A stretch of DNA of 64,000 bases, taken from Triops longicaudatus. Lineage: Eukaryota; Arthropoda; Branchiopoda; Notostraca; Triopsidae. Location: contig JAGQDJ010000139.1 of assembly GCA_022885665.1 (NCBI GenBank), positions 82,888 through 146,887 of the forward strand. The letters run 5' to 3'. This document shows, piece after piece, positions 45,264-57,502 of the stretch (its first letter is position 1; each line of letters begins with the position of its first letter). Position numbers and translations under genes: made by a program. The notes beneath the pieces were generated by a model. It was not told the origin of the DNA and did not search any database. It was given only the letters and a program-made list of their open reading frames with translations.

Positions 45264-48200
45264 TTATTTCTTTCCTCTTCTCGCCGAACTCCGCGTAGAT
45301 CGCGTAGGAGTTGCAGGTATAGCCTCCTCCGAGCTAACAAGGGGGGACAACGTGACGCTAGATGCACCTCGCTTTGCCGCTGACCTAATACCATTACAAA
45401 ATTCGCATAAAGGTTTATTCTTTTTCCCCCAACATATTTAATTTTTTACCTAGTAATTCTGCCGACAGATTCGGTTGATGAAGGACTCTCTGGCACAATG
45501 GTTATTTCGTCGCTGAACGGTCGTCTCGAACTCAACAAAGGCGAGGCTTCAGTTGCACGTAACAGCGAAGACCGGGTAAATCTTTGCGAAGGGGTCGGGC
45601 TGTTTTCGACAACACTAAACCGTTTTGAAGGTCCAGGTATCGACTTCGGTTTGGACGAAGCTTCCGATTCGACAATGGAAAAAATTGGATTATTGTCCAT
45701 TTCTTCCACTTCCGTTGAATCCAATTGAGCCGTCTCCTCTTCTGCCGGGCTAGGTTCCAGGCTCCGTGAGAGCTCCTCTCTCGTACGCAACTGCCGCACG
45801 CGCCGAACTTGATTGCTGACCACGCTATCTTGCATAGATTGTGATGCCGCTTCCGAAGACTGAGAGACGTTCTCGATGCGGTCCTCACTTGCGGTAGATT
45901 GAGGACCTTGTGACGATTCTCGATCTTTCAGGACTTGTTCTAACCGACTCTGAAACTTTTCCAATGCGCGTAAAGCGAGTTTGTCACTCACGTTGCGTTC
46001 TGCTCGGTCACATAAGGACAACATGCCTTTGACTTCCAACGGGTCTACTAACGCTGGTTGCATTTGGATTAAAAAGCGCGCCAAATTACGCGTTTCCATA
46101 GAGTCTGGCCGTTTCAGGATTTCCCGGAGAAAACGCTGAGCCAAGATGTCATGAACATTGCTTTCTCCCTATGCGAAATGACCACAAATTAGTCAATAAA
46201 TGGATAAATCAATGTAACAGAGCAAGTTGTAGGCACATTCATTTCACATTATGTCTCGTTGCAGAATTGCAATAGTTGAACCCTGTTTCGGACGTGCCTA
46301 CCCTGCACCTTTTGTCAATAAAATCTAAGCCTTTAGTTTTGGACAATGACTCACTATGAATATTGTACCTGGACTTCGCCCAGTTTCTCCCTTAACGTAA
46401 TGTTGTATTTAATAAAATAACTTACAAGCGCAAACTCTTAATATGCTATTTGATAATGTAAAGGCAAGCGTTTTAAAATTCCACTGTTAATTTAAAAAAC
46501 GGTCCCGATAAGGACCAATAACATTTTCCTCGAGATTAGTCAATGACTTAATCGATAGGGTAAACACAAAGTAGCACGAAAGTTCTCACCATATCGTATG
46601 CACCGTGATTTTCATCCAACAAAGCAGGCTGCGTTAAACCGACGACGCACTGCATAATTTTGCACGTGTCCAGTTCTGACAAGGGTGAACTTATGGGTGC
46701 CTTAATTAAGGTGGTGTACGCAGGTAAGAAAGCAGCACCTAAACATTCTTGTTGTTCTCGTCCTTGGGAGGCATAAAGAGGGAAGAATGCATTGAGCACC
46801 TGGGTAAGTTCGACGTCATCCTCTAAGAAAAAAATAGAAAAATAAAAAAATTAAAATCACAATTAATTAAATTCGGAAGTACCGTACCATTAGATTTTTA
46901 AGTTGAATACTTTTTTTTAAAATTTACAGTCACAAAATTAAAGATAATAATCTAGTAGTAAAAATATAAAGAAAACAATAAGTGTTATTTTAAGTTATTT
47001 AAAGTATTCCAATAAATTACTGTTAATAGTACTACTATTATTATTACCAGATAAGGGATGATACAACAGAATCAGCAAACGGGCTAAAAGTTTCGGGCAA
47101 GCGATTCTGGAGGCAAGTAGAAGTTTGCAGAATCCGCGGGCCGCCAAAGACTGAATTTCAACCACCTTAAAGAAGATTATTATGAAACATTATTACGTAC
47201 ATTATTACTCGGGTGATAAAAAAGAAGAATTTCTTACTTCTGAGTCTAAAAGTGCACTTAGCGCGGAGAGAAGTTCTTGGGATGAACTATCATCAACTTT
47301 TTCACCCACATTAGCCCCTGAATGCATAGGCGTTACAGGATTAAAGTTGGCAAACGTCTGAAAACCGTAGCGCAAAACGAGATCGAACATTGCCTTGACT
47401 GCTGTCATCTGAACGGCTGTATGATCGATCTGCGTGGCCTACAAATATCCACGAAGCAGACAGGAATTCATTTCCCAGCTCGACAGAAGAGTTTACTTTA
47501 CTCATGTTTATTTAGTGCGTTTACCTGCATAAAGAGAAACATGTGTCTCTTAGCATGGGCCTCATCTAGTAAGGAAAATATGCCCAATGTCTCCATGCCC
47601 GAGTTTCGCACAGCCGGATCTTCATGCTGAACGCTGGGCAGGATTAAAAATTCCAATAGCTCCGTCATACCAGCTGATAGCTTCTTTTGTGTCTGAAGCA
47701 GCTCGCTGAAGATAGTTAAACACTTGAGCAGTGTATTCGGATCATTCCGCTCTTCTCTTCTCTACAAACCACAAAAAAACTTATCCGTTAGTTCTTTGCA
47801 AAATCTAAGTCAAATGAAACACACTCGACTTTTCCTTTAATCGCGAACTATTTTACAGCATTCAATGTAAAGCAGATCACAACTCCTCAGTAATTTTGAA
47901 GCCCTTCACAGTAGAATAAGACACCGTTTAATGGCCTTGCCTCTTAAAAGATATACGTATTTTTTTAAATAATGCGCGAATTAAAGTAAAAGGAAAAACA
48001 ATACGAACAAAATTACGGTGAAGTGCACAAAATAAAAAGTAAAAGATGACCTTACTGAGAAACAAGGATAATAAACACCGTCCTGAAAGTTACGGAGTAT
48101 ATGCTTGGAACTTAAGATGCGAATCTAAAAATGCCTGCACACCTGCTAAAACGTGCTAAAATACGATCTAATCTCACCTGGTCAAGTGACTGAGTAGGCT

Positions 48201-48682
48201 GTGGGGCTTTGCTCAGTTCTTCTAACTTTTCTTCCAGCGACTTGACAGTTAGCTTGATCTCTTGCGCCTCTTCAAAATTTTGTTTCCTCACGGCTTGCTC
48301 CAAGTCCTCTTTGGCAACGTTCAGCTGAACTCGCACTTTTGCAATCTATAAAAAAGGTCAAAATCGGTCACACACATCACAAATCGAGCAGCTTTCTCGT
48401 ATAACTGACTTGTAATTGCCGCTGACGTTGTTCCTGCTCGCTTAAAACTGGGATAGGCTCTACTGCCGTCAAAGGCTCTCTTAAGTCCGCAATAATTTCC
48501 AAGAAAGTCGGTACTGGAACCGGCTTGGATTGTCGCTTCGAGAGATATATATAAGTCTGGATTATGGGACGTACCAACATAGAACTGATATCCTCGATAT
48601 CCAACAAACTTCGCAAAGTTCGTTCCAAATTCACTCTATGGAAAGTTAAAGGTGTTAGTTGAAAATGAAGACGAAGTTGAAA

Positions 48683-48743
<61 letters not shown>

Positions 48744-50751
48744 CAGTAATAACGAATTGTAGGTAACTAGAAACAGGAGAATGTTAGGTTAGAGACTTAC
48801 AATCCTGCTTCATCAGCTAAGTCAAAGGTAGGAACCAACAGAAGGAGCTGTTTTATAATAAATTGACGCTTCACTTCTTCAATAGGATCCTCTGAACGTT
48901 GTTTCACATACCTAGCATAAAAATTTACATAAATAAAACAATTAACAACTGAGAACAAAAAGGTAATTATTGCAAAAAATATGACGCTATGATTTCTTTT
49001 AGGGAAGTATAAAAAATTCCTTACTCGCTAAAATAATTGGCGAAGACCGTAATTTCGGGTAAAATGGAATCTAAAGCATTCAAAGATCTGTCTCCTTTCT
49101 GGTGCAAATGTCTAGCCAAACAACGCCAAAAGAGAACGCTTTCTGGACTGAGATCCTCCAATGGAAGCAAACGATCGTCACTGAGCTTGGGTAACTGCTC
49201 GATTGCTTGTTCGTCCTCCATTTCTCTATAATTCACATTAACGAATTTATTACCTTTAACACGTGCCTATAAATTAAGTTTCCTTACTCGATAAGCGTTT
49301 CAATGACAGTGACACAAGTTTCAACGCTACTTTCGACATCCAACGCTTTTAAGAGTTGCATAAGGGAATGCTTGAACACTAATATCCAATTTGGCAACAA
49401 CTTCTTCCTTACAATTGTTCTAACGGGTTCTGTAAATTTCAAAGTTAAAGCAATAAAATTATTAATATTATCATTACTATTATCTTTAACAAATACCATG
49501 TCGATCATTTAAGCCCGCCTTAAGTAGACCTTCACGTTGCGAGATGGAAAGCGACTTGACATGTACTTTTTGCGCTATAAACGAGTACGCCATAACCCGA
49601 ACATCCTCGCGTACGTCCCGACAGCGACTAAATACAGCCGGAAGGGTTTGATGATTGATGGCAATTGCTTTCAAAACAGCTTTACGCACACCAGGGTGAG
49701 GATCGCGCTTTAGGTGAAACCGAAACGCTAGAAAATGCAAGTGAGATTTTGTTGCCCTTTTTCCACGAAATATTTACCTTTGATTATGGCACAGTGCTTG
49801 TCGTTGACGTCTTGGAAACGCGTCAAAGCTTCAACAGCTTGCATTCGTACTGACGCGATACGATCCTAGCGGGAAAAAAATGGGTAATTGAAAAATTTGA
49901 ATAAAACTTAAGGAATAGTTTCTTTCTTACTAACGTAAATAATAGTAATAAATAGGAACTGCAGAGATAAGCTTTATTAACCGTATAAATCAAGTATTAG
50001 GCTCAAACAAATATCGAGTTCCAATTTAATAACCAAAACCCGAAAAATAGTTTACAAATAAGGTAAACTAGCTCATTCGAAAGTCACAATATTTCGTCGA
50101 AACTTCTCGAGCAACATTGAACCAATAGCTAACAGGAAGTGAACGAGCAAAAACTCTGTTCCTCTTACGTGTAAACGAGCTAGCATTGCTTCGCAGATCC
50201 CGTTGTAAAGCGTTTCGTCCAAAGTCACTCCTTCGGGAAGCTTGTAGAGCAGGCGGTTGATAAGCTGACAGATTCTGAAGCGGGCATCTTGACTTTTAGC
50301 TCCGTGGTTCTAGTTAACCAATTGTTTTAAGGCTCAGACAAGTCAACAACATGAATTTACGAAAGCCTACCTTGACAAGAAAATGAAATACGCCGTTTAC
50401 AAAGGGATGCAAATCTAACTCCGGTCCTTCATCGCCTTCAACTTCGACTGGCTCGAAAGACAGCGCGAAATTAGCAACAAACTCGAGCGTTAAGTTGACA
50501 GCCGATTCATTTTCGCCGTGGACAAGGGAGATTTGCAGAAAACGGAGAAAAATGGAAAGGAATTCATCTTTGTCGGATGCCTGAAAATATTTTATTTTCA
50601 ATAAACAAAAATAGCTTTATATAACGAAAAGAAGATGTACCTTTCCGTACAATTTTTCCAAGGCCTTAATTAATTTCACATGAACGGTGGAAGAATCTTG
50701 GCTCTCCTCGTAAGCTGATTGGATAGCACCTTTGATGCTATCCGGGGCCAT
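45264..50751 (-). CDS. NCAPG: condensin I complex subunit 3 (NCAPG / Cap-G)
   Basis: Sixteen exons on the minus strand: 50641-50751, 50371-50580, 50169-50309, 49778-49865, 49497-49727, 49288-49429, 49025-49225, 48801-48911, 48410-48635, 48178-48345, 47525-47761, 47238-47438, 47048-47165, 46590-46822, 45450-46168 and 45264-45384; 1085 aa, phases consistent. It is the HEAT-repeat subunit that loads and anchors condensin on mitotic chromosomes. Matches to the family include DRIASVRMQAVEALTRFQD, DPHPGVRKAVLKAI, VHVKSLSISQREGLLKAGLN, ESVLFWRCLARHLHQKGD, the short coiled coil NFEEAQEIKLTVKSLEEKL (exon 10) and VRNSGMETLGIF. The final exon is short; it replaces a stop that would follow an unspliced AG|GTAAAA donor and gives a basic tail ending SSARRGKK. 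Residues beyond about 885 look disordered and rich in S/T-P. Confidence 0.95.
48683..48742. repeat. (AAT)20 microsatellite in NCAPG intron 8
   Basis: Sixty uninterrupted nucleotides of AAT, in the intron between NCAPG exons 8 and 9. Likely length-polymorphic. Confidence 0.95.
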
Positions 50752-50772
50752 AGTTGGTTTATATGATAAAAC

Positions 50773-51081
50773 TTATTCTAAGTGCATACGGCTGTCCAAC
50801 GGTAAATCGAGGGGAATATCAGGCAAAGCTTCCTTCCAATACTGGTACGAGTTAAACTCTTCTGGAATGGGCTCCTCGTCAATGTCAATTTTCTCAACAG
50901 TTTCGGCTTCAATATTCTTATGCACCAACTCCTCAGTTGGCGCGTTTGTGTTAAGTTGGGACTCCACTTTGAAGCCTGGACACTCAAAATTGATGTCTAA
51001 CTCAAGCTTCTTGACTTTTGTGTGTGGTTCAAGGAATTCAAGGTTTTGTCGTTCAACTTTAACATCGGCTTTGCGTTTCAT
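50773..51081 (-). CDS. small acidic protein ORF directly upstream of NCAPG
   Basis: An open frame of 102 aa on the same strand as NCAPG, ending 21 nt before its ATG. It begins with a basic MKRKADVKVER stretch, then an acidic middle, then a patterned C-terminus with YQYWKEALPDIPLDLP that looks like a conserved motif. A good splice acceptor (TTGTTGCAG, ending near 51104) lies just upstream and the frame stays open to it, so a further N-terminal exon is possible. I do not recognise the family. Composition and position argue that it is real, probably nuclear given the basic N-terminus. It could share a transcript with NCAPG. Confidence 0.55.
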   Translation of the reverse strand: MKRKADVKVERQNLEFLEPHTKVKKLELDINFECPGFKVESQLNTNAPTEELVHKNIEAETVEKIDIDEEPIPEEFNSYQYWKEALPDIPLDLPLDSRMHLE

Positions 51082-51104
51082 CGAAGAGCGAAATACGTAT
51101 TGTC

Positions 51105-53296
51105 TGCAACAAGGTAGATAAATTAGTACCTTTTATGGTGGAATTTGACAGATTTTTTTACTAACCGCAAACGTCTTGTAGACGTAATCAAAAGTCAGCG
51201 CCACAACAATGGCTCGGAACACGAAAGTTCCCGCCGTAATGGCGATTCGTGAAGCGATTCGTAGCGATACGATCCACGAACTCCATCATGACGATGGGAA
51301 AGCCACCTTACGGCCTAAACCTTTTCATGGCTCGGAATACGAATTTTCTGAAAAAATTTACAGACAATGTTGCACGGTATGACGGTACTACAATATTTAA
51401 CTATAACATATTAAGTTTTTTTATAAAAAAATCAAGGATATACACAAGTGTAAAGCTGTGACATCGGTACAAGATTTTTATACACGTACGAATATCTTAA
51501 GGGAAGTGGTATAAATATAGGCTGTAATGCAAACACGAGCAAACGAATTTCTGGCTTTCTTTGGTGCCAGATCGCAACGGTAAACATGCAAGATATATTT
51601 CTTATGAATTGCGAACACTTTTTCTATTTGAGCAATTTTTCTACGCCACAATTCAAACAGATTCATAAAAGTTGCGGCCCATATTTTCTCCACCTTTCAT
51701 TACACCGCAAGCCATCCACAAGCTATTAATTAATCACATAGTGACAGCAAGTCCCTAGTTTTAAAATTTATGTGTCAGTTTTTAGTTCGCATTCTTATAT
51801 ATAAACACTTCAATGCTATATACATATATATGTATATAGCATTGAAGTGTTTAGCGCTGTCAGTGCCTTTGTAGAATTTTTAATCCATTCCTTTTTGGCT
51901 CCACAGTGGCGGACGTGACATACAGCTCAGGGGCCGCGTGAGTCCAATTTATAGCTGTAGTAACTCATGTCACCTTCTACCGAGGCATTCTTTTATCAAG
52001 GACCCTATAAAACCTGACTTTCCTGGACAACCACTAAGCTTGTTGACTTCAGCGTGTAGTAATGAAAGTCATGCTAATGGAAATAAATGCAGCGGGTTAG
52101 GGCAAAATAACCCGAACCAATCAGCTTCCTACGATTGTAGTTCTCCAAAATAACGAGTGTGTTCACTCTTTGTGTATCGGTTAAATGCACAACCCACCTA
52201 ATTATATACGAAATTACAATCTCATCATCTATCATGCAACGTAAATCACCTTCGGTTGAAATTATACTTCGCTTAGTAGTAGTTCCTATTTGACTTCGTT
52301 CAAATTCTGCTGTTAGCTAGAGTAAGAGACCTACCCTCCACGAACGCAGCCGTGGCCCTATAATTTATTTTTCAAAATACTGAAAGTCGTGTATATCGGG
52401 GTCCCAGAGTATGTTATTGTGTAGGAAAAGAGTCTGATATTACGAACTTCAGGCGTACCGACGAGATCTTTTTGTGCTTTGAGTGGGTTGGTTATAACGA
52501 GATTTTTCTCTATTAACTATAGTTGACCTGTACACAGTCCAGGCAAAATGTCACTATTTAATGCCTATACTAGCTATTATTAATTATAAAAAAATCCGAC
52601 CCTTTGGAAGTTCGTTATGGCGACGTTTTAACTATATAATACGAAAAGGCAAAATTCAGTTAGGCGTGCGGGTAGATCTTACCGTGAGAATTTTCCCGGC
52701 GACCCGAAACCGCCCTCAACCCGCACCCGTTCTAAATACCAGACCGCGAACGACGCCAACAATTTGAATCGGTATGACCTAGCAAACAGTAAATTGCGCA
52801 CCTAAAGCCCTGCCTCCTCATTTCATATGGTTATGGCAGCAACAGTCAACTTATGGTTGGACGACTTGTCCATCAATCTTTCAGTTCACACCTGCTTCAC
52901 AACCTTTAAACATCTAAAAGGGTTCTGACACTCGGAGTTGAAAGCCAAGTGGTTCTTGGAATGGGTCAGCAGAATACCCTGCAGGTGTTAGTGGGTTGAT
53001 TTGCATGTCGGAGCAAGTTTGTTTCTTTACACGCCGGAGCTTCACCTAGTAACGTGCTACCTTAAAATAGTGTTGCTCTTATCGAAGGTGACAAGAACGG
53101 TCTTGTAGTGCACTTTGCGCTCATACGACGTGATTTAATTTAAAACCCCTTTTCGTGTTTTCAAATAGGATCAGAAAAATATACTGTGAGCCTATTGATT
53201 AGCTCAGTGGCCAGTTAATTCGTCTCTTTATCGTGGCGTAAAAGAAGGCACAAGAAGAACTTCCATCCTTAAAATAAGAAACACATTTGGTCTAAA
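51105..53296. other. intergenic region with a long palindrome
   Basis: This 2.2-kb region lies upstream of the small ORF and of the Nudix gene. Plus-strand 51210-51360 contains an open stretch starting MARNTKVPAVMAIREA whose status is unclear. The striking feature is the 52-bp perfect palindrome at 51802-51853. I found no other gene. Confidence 0.45.
51802..51853. repeat. perfect 52-bp palindrome
   Basis: Each 26-nt half is the exact reverse complement of the other with no spacer. The centre is ATATATAT-like and the arms contain CACTTCAATGC / GCATTGAAGTG. It can extrude as a cruciform or fold into an RNA hairpin if transcribed. Confidence 0.95.
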
Positions 53297-56200
53297 ATGG
53301 TCAAAGACAAACCGGATTCTACCAGACTCTATGACGAAGACGGTTTCCGAAGACGAGCTGCGTGTATTTGCGTCAGGAGTGTCACCGAAAACGAGGTAAA
53401 ATTTAGGTGCAAAGTATCTCTTGTATAGGTAAAAGATGGCTAACGCAGAGCAACCGATTGTGGACAAGAAAAAAAGGGGGAAAATTGTCTACCTTGCGCG
53501 TCCTTGTACTGCGTTTTTACTACGGCGACATGTAATGTGTCTGGGCTTCATGTGTACAACACGTGCGTGTCGCGAAAATGAGACCAGGCAAAGCATGAAG
53601 TGAGAACAAAACGGGTCAAAAACTGAGTTTACCGCTTGTTAGGTTTTCTCTTTGTTAACAAAACAAGCATGTTCGGAAACAAACCAAGAAAAGCTTCTTA
53701 ATGATTCGGGGGGGGGGAGGGGGTCGGAAAATGGGGCATGGGAGATTTTATTAAGAAGTAAAAATGCTTTTGCGTGCATAATGAGGAACAGGCCACCGGC
53801 CCCCTTAGTCACCAAGGCCAAAGAAAGGTTTGGGAAGCCAAGGAACATTATTGTTCTCATCTCTGGGCTAAAACCAGCTACGGGGCTAAATTTAGCGAAA
53901 GCCAAGACAAAACGCAACAGGAGTTGTGTGTGTGTTTTTTGGATTTAACTACGTGTATCAAAGCTGTAAAAAAAAGCAAAGATCTGGCTGGACGGGACAA
54001 AGCGGATTAGGCGGTTATTTGCGCTTGTTTTTTGGTGTTAATCATGAAATAAAGTAGATGAGAGGGCGGTTAATGTGTTGTTGTCACGTGATGGGTCCAT
54101 TTGACCCTGTGGTGCTGACGGAAAGCGCCTTCGAGATATTTGATCTTTTCCTCTTCAAGCCTGTTTTCATTACATAGCAGCAACACACAACACATTGGAA
54201 TACACGGGAAAGTAAAGTAAACAAAACCTCAGAAATGAAAGCTACGGTGTAGCTGGTTTCGTTAAAATACACAATTTTAGCCAGTCTGGAAATAGCAAAT
54301 TGGATAATGAGATGAAAGACAAATTCTTCCATTTCTCGAGCTTATTGCTGTTTATGGGTTTTGTGTTCAGAGATAAAATTCTCGTTGATTCTGTAGGTAA
54401 GCAGACATACCAGGGAACGAATGTTAAGGAGTCTGAGGCTGTTAAGAGGAGTGGCGAGCCAGTGTTGTATCGTTTGCGTTCTAGATAGCTAATGTTGAAT
54501 CTTGTTAGAACTCGTTATCTATTCTACTCCGCTCTTGGGGAAATAAGTCGCTTAGCTGTATGTCCATGAGTATGCGTAGATCAAATATAGTCTTTAATTT
54601 CAAGTGCCTAACATTCGAAAGCTTGTGAGTAAATTTTTTCGAGCTTGAATGATGGGTAAAAGGGATGATTAGGGTCAAAGGGAAAAAACAAATCTTAGCT
54701 AATAACAAGTAAAACCCAGAACAACTTCATAGCATAAGCAGCTTCCATGCCAGACACGTAATAGAAAGGAGACCACGGAATTGAAGCAAGCGCATCAAAT
54801 AATAATAATAATAAAATAGAGAAATTCACTTCTTGTGAATAAATCGAGTATAATTTGAAGTTTTTCATAGTTTTTTCTAGGAAGGTTGGTCACGACGAAT
54901 TATAAATGTAACCAGGATTTCAGGTGTACAATTCCTTCGACAACTGCTCTTTTTATAAAATATGGAAATACCACTTTTTCATTAATGATTGAGATAAAAC
55001 TTTTTGCGTTTGTCGTTTTCGATACGTGTGAAACCTCAACAGAAACTATACAAGCAAGTGGCTTTACAATACAATACTCAAAGACATTGGCGGAATAAAA
55101 GTACAAGTAGATCATACATAGACGAGTTCAAGAGAAGTGCAAGTCGTGTCAATTTCGATTAATTGCTACCGTTTTCAAATTAAATCGAACTGAATCTATG
55201 CTAAGTTTAAAGCTTACATTAGGTTGTTTCATATGGGGTACTTCTCTGTTTTACATCCGTGAATTTTTTCAGTCCCAAGAGCTTTTTAAGCGAAACTTTT
55301 ACACGCATTACTTTTATCACTACTAGGTGAGTTAACGATTAATAAGGTTTTAGTAAAATAGTAATAAAAATATTAATAATCCGAATAAGCGTAATCCTAA
55401 TATTTTTTCAAACATCAGGGTTAAATTGCGTCACAGACTTCATTTACCATTACAATGTATTTCTGTTTGTTTTGGTCCAGGTCGTATTTAGCGGGAAAAA
55501 TTGCGTAAACTACATAATCTACGTAAACCTATCGTAATCTAAAAGGCCATGGGAAGTACAATACAGAAGCACATTGTGTTGAATAATAATAAAAAAATAA
55601 TAATGAATCGAGAGCAAACATAAATTGTTTCTGAGTTTTTAAGTCAGAATCAAGTTAAAATTACGCCAGTATTGTTTTATTCAGCTTTACTTCTCGCGTA
55701 TGCCGAAAGAGTAGCAGGTGATTAAATATGACAGTCGAAGTAGAAATACCAAGTTTTAATGTATGTTTTGTTTGCACAGTTAATGCCAAGAAAAACTGAC
55801 CAAAATCAGGAATTATTGTTTTTTTAGTTAGATCTCCCTTGCTATTTCAGTCTTGCTAGCAAGGTCGTCATGTAAAATCATGAAGCAAATTACAAAACTT
55901 CATTTTGACTGTATCGTGACTAATTCGCAAAGTTTGTTGAACGTTGTGTATAGAGATAGCTATGGTATCGAGATTATTACTTGCTATACACTTTCTTCTG
56001 GCCATAATGGCTGGGTGTGACCCTTTTTGTTACTGTACTGCTTTACTGTGTGAAGTAATGCAAATAGGTACTATAATATTAGTCACACAGACTTAATTCT
56101 AGTAAAAGTTGTTAGATTTTTTTTTTCGACACAGGAAGTGCATTTAGCGCAGTATGGACTAGAAATATTATACCCTGAAAAAGTCTTATGGTGTAAACCT

Positions 56201-56838
56201 TGTCTTATCTTGGGACTCAAGCTATGTTTTAATTTTCGCAGCCCGCCGGGAAGGGAGATAAAAGTAATACCGGTTTATATACGTGATTTTCTTTTAGGTA
56301 CTGTTGGTCTCATCATCGAACGAACCCGAACGTTGGATTGTGCCCGGTGGCGGTTTAGAACCCGATGAAAATCCCGAAGTGGCTGCTATTCGGGAAGTTT
56401 TAGAGGAGGCTGGCGTGAAGGGAGATTTGGGCCGATGTTTAGGCATTTTTGAAGTAAAACCGTTCTTCCATGAACGCTTTTATCCCTTGTTTGCGTACAT
56501 TAACCACTTTTAACTATGCGTTCTTGTTTCATTGCAGCAGAATGGCGAAAGGAAGCACCGAACTGTGGTTTATATCCTTAATGTAACTGAGGAGCTCGCT
56601 GAATGGGACGATTCCAAAACAATTGGTAATAGCTAATAACAAATAATGATATAAAGAAGTTGTTTATGTAACCTACATTTATCTTTCCTATTGTGTATGC
56701 GGCAAACTAGGAAGGAAACGTCAATGGTTTTCGTTGGCGGAGGCCCATCGACAGTTGTCTTTACATAAACCGTTGCAGTCGCCGTATTTGGATTGCCTTC
56801 GGCATTTGGCTTCGCAAGATCCCAGTGTAAAACGGTGA
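53297..56838 (+). CDS. diphosphoinositol polyphosphate phosphohydrolase (NUDT3/DIPP-type Nudix)
   Basis: Four exons: 53297-53395, 56298-56453, 56538-56625 and 56711-56838; 156 aa, phases consistent. DIPPs remove the beta-phosphate of inositol pyrophosphates and cleave diadenosine polyphosphates and mRNA caps in vitro. Exon 1 has TRLYDEDGFRRRAACICVR, the typical DIPP N-terminus. Exon 2 has RWIVPGGG followed by a complete Nudix box, G51-x5-E57-x7-R65-E66-x2-E69-E70-x-G72. Exon 3 has ERKHRTVVYIL as in NUDT3. The first intron is 2.9 kb while the other two are under 90 bp, so exon 1 is isolated, but phase and family match leave little doubt. The C-terminus is shorter than that of human NUDT3 (172 aa). 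Confidence 0.93.
53396..56297 (+). other. long first intron of the DIPP gene
   Basis: A 2.9-kb AT-rich intron containing only short open frames in either direction. A poly-G tract lies near 53709-53724. I see no nested gene. Confidence 0.6.
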
Positions 56839-57502
56839 CACTTAGTGGCAACGAGAGTATTTTTATAGAAGTCGGGAGAAACAAAAGAAAGCAAGCGTTG
56901 TGGTAGGCTTGGGTGTACAAAAAAATGGTTGGGTGATGAAAAACCTTTTGCAACCGCTTTTTTCTTTCTGTGCCGCCTTTTTTATAAGAAAATCAAGACG
57001 TTCGCAATTTTGTTTCTTTATGTGTATCTTATACAAGCCAAAATACCAGAATCAAATGTCTCAATTTCTCCGCCTCCATGAGCAAGTAATTATCTGTGTG
57101 CAAAACTGTTTCATAGCCTCTAGTCAGGATAACCTGTTACCATGCAGTTTTACAGCGTAAACCCGTAATTTTAACGATCCTTTTTCTGTACAAGAGAACA
57201 TTTGGTGCAAAATGGTGCGTTGGCTTGGGTTTTTGCGGTTTTATTCCTTTAGATTTGTTGTACTCTCCATATAGCAAAATGTTGTGAACCGTTGTAAGCA
57301 TTGAGTAAACTTGCGTACAATTCTGTATTTCCATGAAATATAAACAAAAGATATTCCTCCACAGGAAAAAACAACAACTTTAGTTTCACCTTAAATGGAT
57401 AAACATTTTGTTACGCTTAATAAGAGAACATAGAGTTAATGAACAGGTGACGGAAATTTGGCAGAATACAGCTGATAAAAGACTTCGAATTTGATCTTAC
57501 GA
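56839..57502. other. convergent intergenic region
   Basis: This stretch lies between the stop of the DIPP gene (plus) and the stop of the unrecognised helical-protein gene (minus), and holds both 3' UTRs. An AATAAA on the minus strand at 57240-57245 could end the helical-protein transcript, in which case the 3' UTRs overlap or abut. Confidence 0.45.

Noticed and set aside
45446..45450. TAA at 45446 as the NCAPG stop codon
   Set aside because: A consensus donor AG|GTAAAA precedes it and a 65-bp intron leads to an in-phase exon encoding a Ser/Thr/Arg-rich tail, which fits better.
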